DNA from: Allomuricauda sp.
Lineage (GTDB): Bacteria > Bacteroidota > Bacteroidia > Flavobacteriales > Flavobacteriaceae
Direction: 5' to 3'
Length of the DNA: 64,000 nucleotides
Assembly (NCBI GenBank): GCA_017795045.1
Contig: CP051244.1
Location: 1,873,541-1,937,540 of the forward strand
The first letter of the stretch is position 1. The number at the start of each line of letters is the position of its first letter. This document shows, in pieces, positions 60,280 to 64,000 of this stretch. Position numbers and translations under genes: made by a program. The notes beneath the pieces were generated by a model. That model searched no databases. It was not told where the DNA came from and saw only the letters and a list, made by a program, of their open reading frames with translations.

Positions 60280-62730
60280 ATGGGAGAGATGAAAATTTCA
60301 AATTTTGACAATATAGACTTTCAAGGCTTGGATGAGGATGCGGAATTGATTCCATTGCTCACCCCAGAGGACGAGGAGCAGATGAACCGGGAGAGCCTAC
60401 CGGAAACCTTACCGGTGTTGCCGCTTCGGAACACTGTGCTGTTCCCTGGTGTGGTCATTCCAATAACGGCCGGTAGGGATAAATCCATTAGCCTCATCCG
60501 CGATGCCAACAATGGCTCCAAGACCATAGGGGTGGTTTCCCAAAAAGATGAGGAAACCGAAAACCCAGGGGTGGACGACATCAATACCTTGGGAACGGTC
60601 GCGCGCATATTGCGTGTACTACAAATGCCCGATGGCAACACCACGGTGATCATTCAAGGGAAAAAACGTTTTCAGATAGAGCAGGTCATTTCTGAAAAGC
60701 CCTATATGACCGCAACGGTAAAGGAGGCTGAGGAAGTGCGGCCCGAAGAGGGCAATAAGGAGTTTGGGGCCATCATTGATTCCATCAAGGAGTTGGCCTT
60801 TAAGATCATTAAGGACAACCCCAATATTCCCAGCGAGGCCACTTTTGCGATCAAGAACATCCAGAGCAATTCGTTCTTGATCAATTTTGTATCGTCCAAC
60901 CTTAATTTAACTGTTGCCGAAAAACAACAACTTCTGGAAATCCCGAATTTGCAGGATAGGGCCTTGGCCACCTTGCGCTATATGAACATGGAGCTTCAAA
61001 AACTGGAGCTGAAGAACGATATCCAGTCCAAGGTTCGTAGCGATATGGACCAACAGCAGCGCGAATATTTCCTTCACCAACAAATGAAGACCATTCAAGA
61101 AGAGTTGGGCGGCATGTCCTATGAAGAGGAAGTGGAGGAAATGCGGGTTAAGGCCAAAAAGAAAAAATGGAGCAAAAAGGTCAAGGAGCATTTTGAGAAG
61201 GAATTGGCCAAAATGCAACGCATGAACCCTCAGGTAGCCGAGTATTCCATCCAGCGCAATTATCTGGATTTGATATTGGACCTGCCTTGGAACGAATTCT
61301 CCAAGGATAAGTTCGACCTAAAACGTGCCCAGCAGATTTTGGACCGTGACCATTACGGCCTTGAGGATGTAAAACGTAGGATCATCGAATATTTGGCGGT
61401 GTTGAAACTCAGAAACGATATGAAATCGCCCATCCTTTGTCTATACGGCCCTCCCGGGGTAGGGAAGACCTCCTTGGGCAAATCCGTGGCCGAGGCTTTG
61501 GGTAGGGTATATGTGCGCATGTCCTTAGGCGGACTTCGGGACGAAGCGGAGATCCGTGGTCACCGAAAAACCTATATCGGGGCCATGCCCGGTCGTATCA
61601 TCCAAAGCTTGAAGAAAGCTGGGACATCGAACCCTGTTTTTATATTGGATGAGATCGATAAGCTTTCCAATAGTCATCAGGGGGACCCGTCCTCTGCCAT
61701 GTTGGAGGTATTGGACCCGGAGCAGAACGCCGAGTTCCACGATAATTTCTTGGAGATGGGGTATGACCTATCCAAAGTGATGTTCATTGCCACGGCGAAC
61801 AACTTGTCCACCATTCAGCCTGCGTTGCGCGACCGAATGGAGATCATCAACGTGACAGGCTATACCATTGAAGAAAAGGTGGAAATCGCCAAAAGGCATT
61901 TGCTACCCAAACAGTTAAAGGAACATGGGTTATCCACCAACGATTTGAAAATCGGCAAACGCCAATTGGAAAAGATTGTGGAAGGGTATACCCGCGAATC
62001 CGGGGTGCGTGGATTGGAAAAACAACTGGCCAAAATGGTACGGTATGCCGCAAAGTCCATCGCCATAGAGGAAGAATACAACGTGAAGGTCACCAGTGAG
62101 GATGTGGAAAAAATTCTGGGTCCTGCACGATTGGAGCGCGATAAATATGAGAACAACGATGTGGCCGGGGTGGTCACAGGATTGGCATGGACCAGTGTTG
62201 GGGGCGATATCCTTTTCATAGAATCCATTTTGTCCAAAGGAAAAGGTGCCTTGAACATAACAGGGAACTTGGGCAAGGTGATGAAGGAATCGGCCACCAT
62301 TGCCATGGAATACATAAAATCCAATGCCGAGGCCTTTGGTATAGATCCCAATGTATTTGAAAAGTACAATGTGCACATCCACGTTCCCGAAGGGGCAACC
62401 CCAAAGGATGGCCCCAGTGCGGGGATTACCATGTTAACATCCTTGGTGTCGCTGTTCACCCAACGCAAGGTGAAGAAAAGCTTGGCCATGACCGGGGAGA
62501 TTACCCTGAGGGGCAAAGTATTGCCCGTAGGTGGAATCAAAGAGAAAATCTTGGCGGCGAAGCGGGCACGGATCAAGGAAATCATTCTTTGCGCCGATAA
62601 CCGAAAGGATATCGAGGAAATCAAAGCCGACTATCTCAAGGGATTGACATTCCATTACGTAACCGATATGAGCGAGGTGATCGACATTGCCATCACTAAG
62701 CAAAAGGTAAAAAATGCCAAAACCCTGTAA
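60280..62730 (+). CDS. lon: ATP-dependent protease Lon (LonA)
   Basis: 816 aa. Cytoplasmic AAA+ protease for misfolded and regulatory proteins. The N-terminal substrate-binding domain begins [19 protein letters not shown], then a coiled coil, the AAA+ module with Walker [13 protein letters not shown] and Walker [11 protein letters not shown], and the protease domain with the catalytic serine S713 ([11 protein letters not shown]) and lysine K756 ([13 protein letters not shown]), 43 residues apart as in E. coli Lon. A second in-frame ATG, 9 bases on, is possible. A perfect palindrome lies just ahead of it. Confidence 0.98.
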   Translation: MGEMKISNFDNIDFQGLDEDAELIPLLTPEDEEQMNRESLPETLPVLPLRNTVLFPGVVIPITAGRDKSISLIRDANNGSKTIGVVSQKDEETENPGVDDINTLGTVARILRVLQMPDGNTTVIIQGKKRFQIEQVISEKPYMTATVKEAEEVRPEEGNKEFGAIIDSIKELAFKIIKDNPNIPSEATFAIKNIQSNSFLINFVSSNLNLTVAEKQQLLEIPNLQDRALATLRYMNMELQKLELKNDIQSKVRSDMDQQQREYFLHQQMKTIQEELGGMSYEEEVEEMRVKAKKKKWSKKVKEHFEKELAKMQRMNPQVAEYSIQRNYLDLILDLPWNEFSKDKFDLKRAQQILDRDHYGLEDVKRRIIEYLAVLKLRNDMKSPILCLYGPPGVGKTSLGKSVAEALGRVYVRMSLGGLRDEAEIRGHRKTYIGAMPGRIIQSLKKAGTSNPVFILDEIDKLSNSHQGDPSSAMLEVLDPEQNAEFHDNFLEMGYDLSKVMFIATANNLSTIQPALRDRMEIINVTGYTIEEKVEIAKRHLLPKQLKEHGLSTNDLKIGKRQLEKIVEGYTRESGVRGLEKQLAKMVRYAAKSIAIEEEYNVKVTSEDVEKILGPARLERDKYENNDVAGVVTGLAWTSVGGDILFIESILSKGKGALNITGNLGKVMKESATIAMEYIKSNAEAFGIDPNVFEKYNVHIHVPEGATPKDGPSAGITMLTSLVSLFTQRKVKKSLAMTGEITLRGKVLPVGGIKEKILAAKRARIKEIILCADNRKDIEEIKADYLKGLTFHYVTDMSEVIDIAITKQKVKNAKTL

Positions 62731-62771
62731 TGGAATGACGGATGTCATGATCCCATAAAACCTTTTCTACC

Positions 62772-62779
62772 TATTTTTG
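62772..62779 (+). promoter_or_regulatory. -7 promoter box TATTTTTG for cmk
   Basis: Exact TAnnTTTG match ending 4 bases before the cmk ATG, which predicts a leaderless or nearly leaderless transcript. Confidence 0.65.
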
Positions 62780-62783
62780 CGGC

Positions 62784-63476
62784 ATGAAAAAAATCACCAT
62801 AGCCATTGATGGTTATTCTTCCACGGGAAAAAGTACCCTAGCCAAGCGTTTGGCCAAAGCCTTGAACTATATTTATGTGGATACCGGTGCCATGTACCGG
62901 GCCGTGGCCTTGTTTGCCCTTGACCATGGATTTGTGGATGGGGAGGACAATATCCCGGAATTGATCGCGCATTTGCCCGAAATGGAGTTGAAGTTTGTGC
63001 CCAACCCGGATTCTGGAAAATCTGATATGTACTTGAACGGCCAAAATGTGGAAGAGGAAATCCGGACCATGAGGGTATCCGGGCAGGTAAGCAAAGTGGC
63101 CGCCATTGGTGAGGTACGTGCCAAGTTGGTGGAAATGCAACAGCAGATGGGCAAGGACAAGGGCATTGTTATGGATGGCCGTGATATTGGTACCGTGGTC
63201 TTCCCGGATGCCGAGCTAAAACTGTTTATGACCGCCTCTCCAGAGATCAGGGCCACCCGACGCTACAAGGAATTATTGGACAAAGGGGAGCAGGTAACCT
63301 TTGAGGAGGTATTGAAAAACGTACAGGAACGGGACCGGATAGACTCTACCCGGAGCATATCCCCACTACAAAAGGCCAAGGATGCCATTGAGTTTGACAA
63401 CAGCGATATGGGCTTGGAAGAACAGTTTGAACGTATTTACGACTTTTCCCAACGCGTGATCGCGAAGCAGGGGTAA
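62784..63476 (+). CDS. cmk: Cytidylate kinase
   Basis: 230 aa. It phosphorylates CMP and dCMP to the diphosphates. P-loop IDGYSSTGKSTLAKRLAK, the IYVDTGAMYRAVALFAL segment with the nucleotide-binding Asp and Arg, MDGRDIGTVVFPDAELKLFMTAS, and RDRIDSTRSISPLQKAKDAIEFDNS are the CMP kinase landmarks. Length and motifs are complete. It follows lon by 53 bases but has its own box. Confidence 0.96.
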   Translation: MKKITIAIDGYSSTGKSTLAKRLAKALNYIYVDTGAMYRAVALFALDHGFVDGEDNIPELIAHLPEMELKFVPNPDSGKSDMYLNGQNVEEEIRTMRVSGQVSKVAAIGEVRAKLVEMQQQMGKDKGIVMDGRDIGTVVFPDAELKLFMTASPEIRATRRYKELLDKGEQVTFEEVLKNVQERDRIDSTRSISPLQKAKDAIEFDNSDMGLEEQFERIYDFSQRVIAKQG

Positions 63477-63525
63477 GAAAGCAATTTTTTGAGGGGCACT
63501 TATAGCCATTTTTGTAAAACGTTTT

Positions 63526-63960
63526 TTAATACCATTTAATAATTCGAGTAATATTTTCAATTTCTCCACTCCAAAGCCCCCTATGTCCTCTTTGTTCCAT
63601 ATTGAAAGTTCCTTCAATTAGGACGTAACTTTTATTTAGCTTGTCGTCAGCTATTGTTTTTCCGGTTTTTGGGTCAATAGAAATCCAAAATCCGTTGCTA
63701 TAAATTTCGTGTTCATAGTCATCCTTATGCAGATAAATTCCATGCCCCTCAAATTCAATGTTTAAAAACCCGATTATTTGAACCTTCTTTCCGTGGTATT
63801 TTTCTGGTGTTGCAATTAAATTTACTAGTGAAAGTCTATAACTTGAAGCATATCCCATTTCAGGTTCGTTATTAGTGTTTGCGTTTTCGGACTTTTCTGA
63901 TTTTTGGGCACAACTCATTTGTGTCAACGTCAAAAAGGCGAATATTAAATATATTCTCAT
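63526..63960 (-). CDS. Small predicted lipoprotein, 144 aa
   Basis: The signal IFAFLTLTQMSC ends with a lipobox-like QMSC and AQKSEKSENANT, a flexible linker. The mature domain (about 35-144) has LVNLIATPEKYHGKKVQIIGFLNIEFEG, then GIYLHKDDYEHEIYSNGFWI and SYVLIEGTFNMEQRGHRG, a pattern that resembles an OB-like or DUF-type soluble domain often seen in small uncharacterised proteins. No catalytic motif. The DNA is more AT-rich than cmk beside it. It converges on cmk across 49 bases. Confidence 0.72.
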   Translation of the reverse strand: MRIYLIFAFLTLTQMSCAQKSEKSENANTNNEPEMGYASSYRLSLVNLIATPEKYHGKKVQIIGFLNIEFEGHGIYLHKDDYEHEIYSNGFWISIDPKTGKTIADDKLNKSYVLIEGTFNMEQRGHRGLWSGEIENITRIIKWY

Positions 63961-64000
63961 TTTTTGGTCAAATGTTTTACAACGTTTAAGATAGGATTCG

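Noticed and set aside
61860-62624. 254-codon minus-strand frame inside lon
   Set aside because: Lon is complete with catalytic serine and lysine; the antisense frame is a codon-bias shadow.

Overview
The window looks like a chromosomal segment of a marine member of the Flavobacteriaceae (Bacteroidota), most like the Muricauda/Allomuricauda group. The reasons are a moderate GC content, no Shine-Dalgarno-led starts, repeated TAnnTTTG-type -7 promoter boxes (the Bacteroidota sigma signature), a bacillithiol ligase gene (bshC), a TonB receptor with a carboxypeptidase-like N-terminal extension, and Bacteroidota-typical families (DUF6515, DUF2807, DUF4097, DUF3817). I name the group from protein character, not from a database match. 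It is densely coding: about 60 genes, no gap above 300 bases, and no rRNA, tRNA, CRISPR array, prophage or insertion sequence that I can see. xerD is the host dif-site recombinase, not a sign of a mobile element.

Layout. 0-10 kb: a secreted M14 peptidase, bshC, a beta-phosphoglucomutase, then a chain of overlapping genes from guaA through a five-LysM/PBP1-fold protein, an OsmC protein and a DUF922 metalloprotease, closed by a cloverleaf-like inverted repeat. 10-15 kb: a sulfatase lipoprotein, then a patch of small orphan and accessory genes (lipoprotein, 65-aa protein, XRE-DUF4870 protein) and a Tat-exported sugar isomerase-like protein. 15-24.5 kb: pyrG, yidC, a DUF6515 protein, a four-domain fasciclin lipoprotein with a phased operator-like repeat array, mnmA and a flavin oxidoreductase. 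24.5-32 kb: a six-gene minus-strand operon (SpoIIM-like, membrane protein, DUF4129, DUF4350, MoxR, DUF58) divergent from RDD and TRIC-type membrane genes. 32-36.6 kb: an outer-membrane/DoxX-like/FecA-like TonB operon with a terminator-like hairpin in its leader. 36.6-46.5 kb: a cyclophilin and a Nudix hydrolase with overlapping divergent start codons, an acyltransferase, an ECF sigma factor with a membrane partner, an M20 amidohydrolase, a type II NADH dehydrogenase, xerD, three small beta-barrel proteins, aroQ and a DUF3817 protein. 46.5-57 kb: lpdA, a DinB-like protein, tandem msrB genes, a collagen-like lipoprotein, then glycogen/alpha-glucan enzymes (glgB, GH31), an M48 protease and a UMF1-type transporter. 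57-64 kb: an ECF sigma/anti-sigma operon ending in two repeat-rich surface proteins, then lon, cmk and a small lipoprotein.

How the genes work together. Most are housekeeping (nucleotides: guaA, pyrG, cmk; tRNA: mnmA; envelope: yidC, acyltransferase; protein quality: lon, msrB pair, cyclophilin). The parts most worth attention are regulatory DNA and little-studied envelope modules: the phased GTTTAACA array upstream of the fasciclin gene, the perfect palindrome before lon, the hairpin leader before the FecA-like operon, and the MoxR/DUF58/SpoIIM/RDD module. I found no unmistakable new defence or mobile system.
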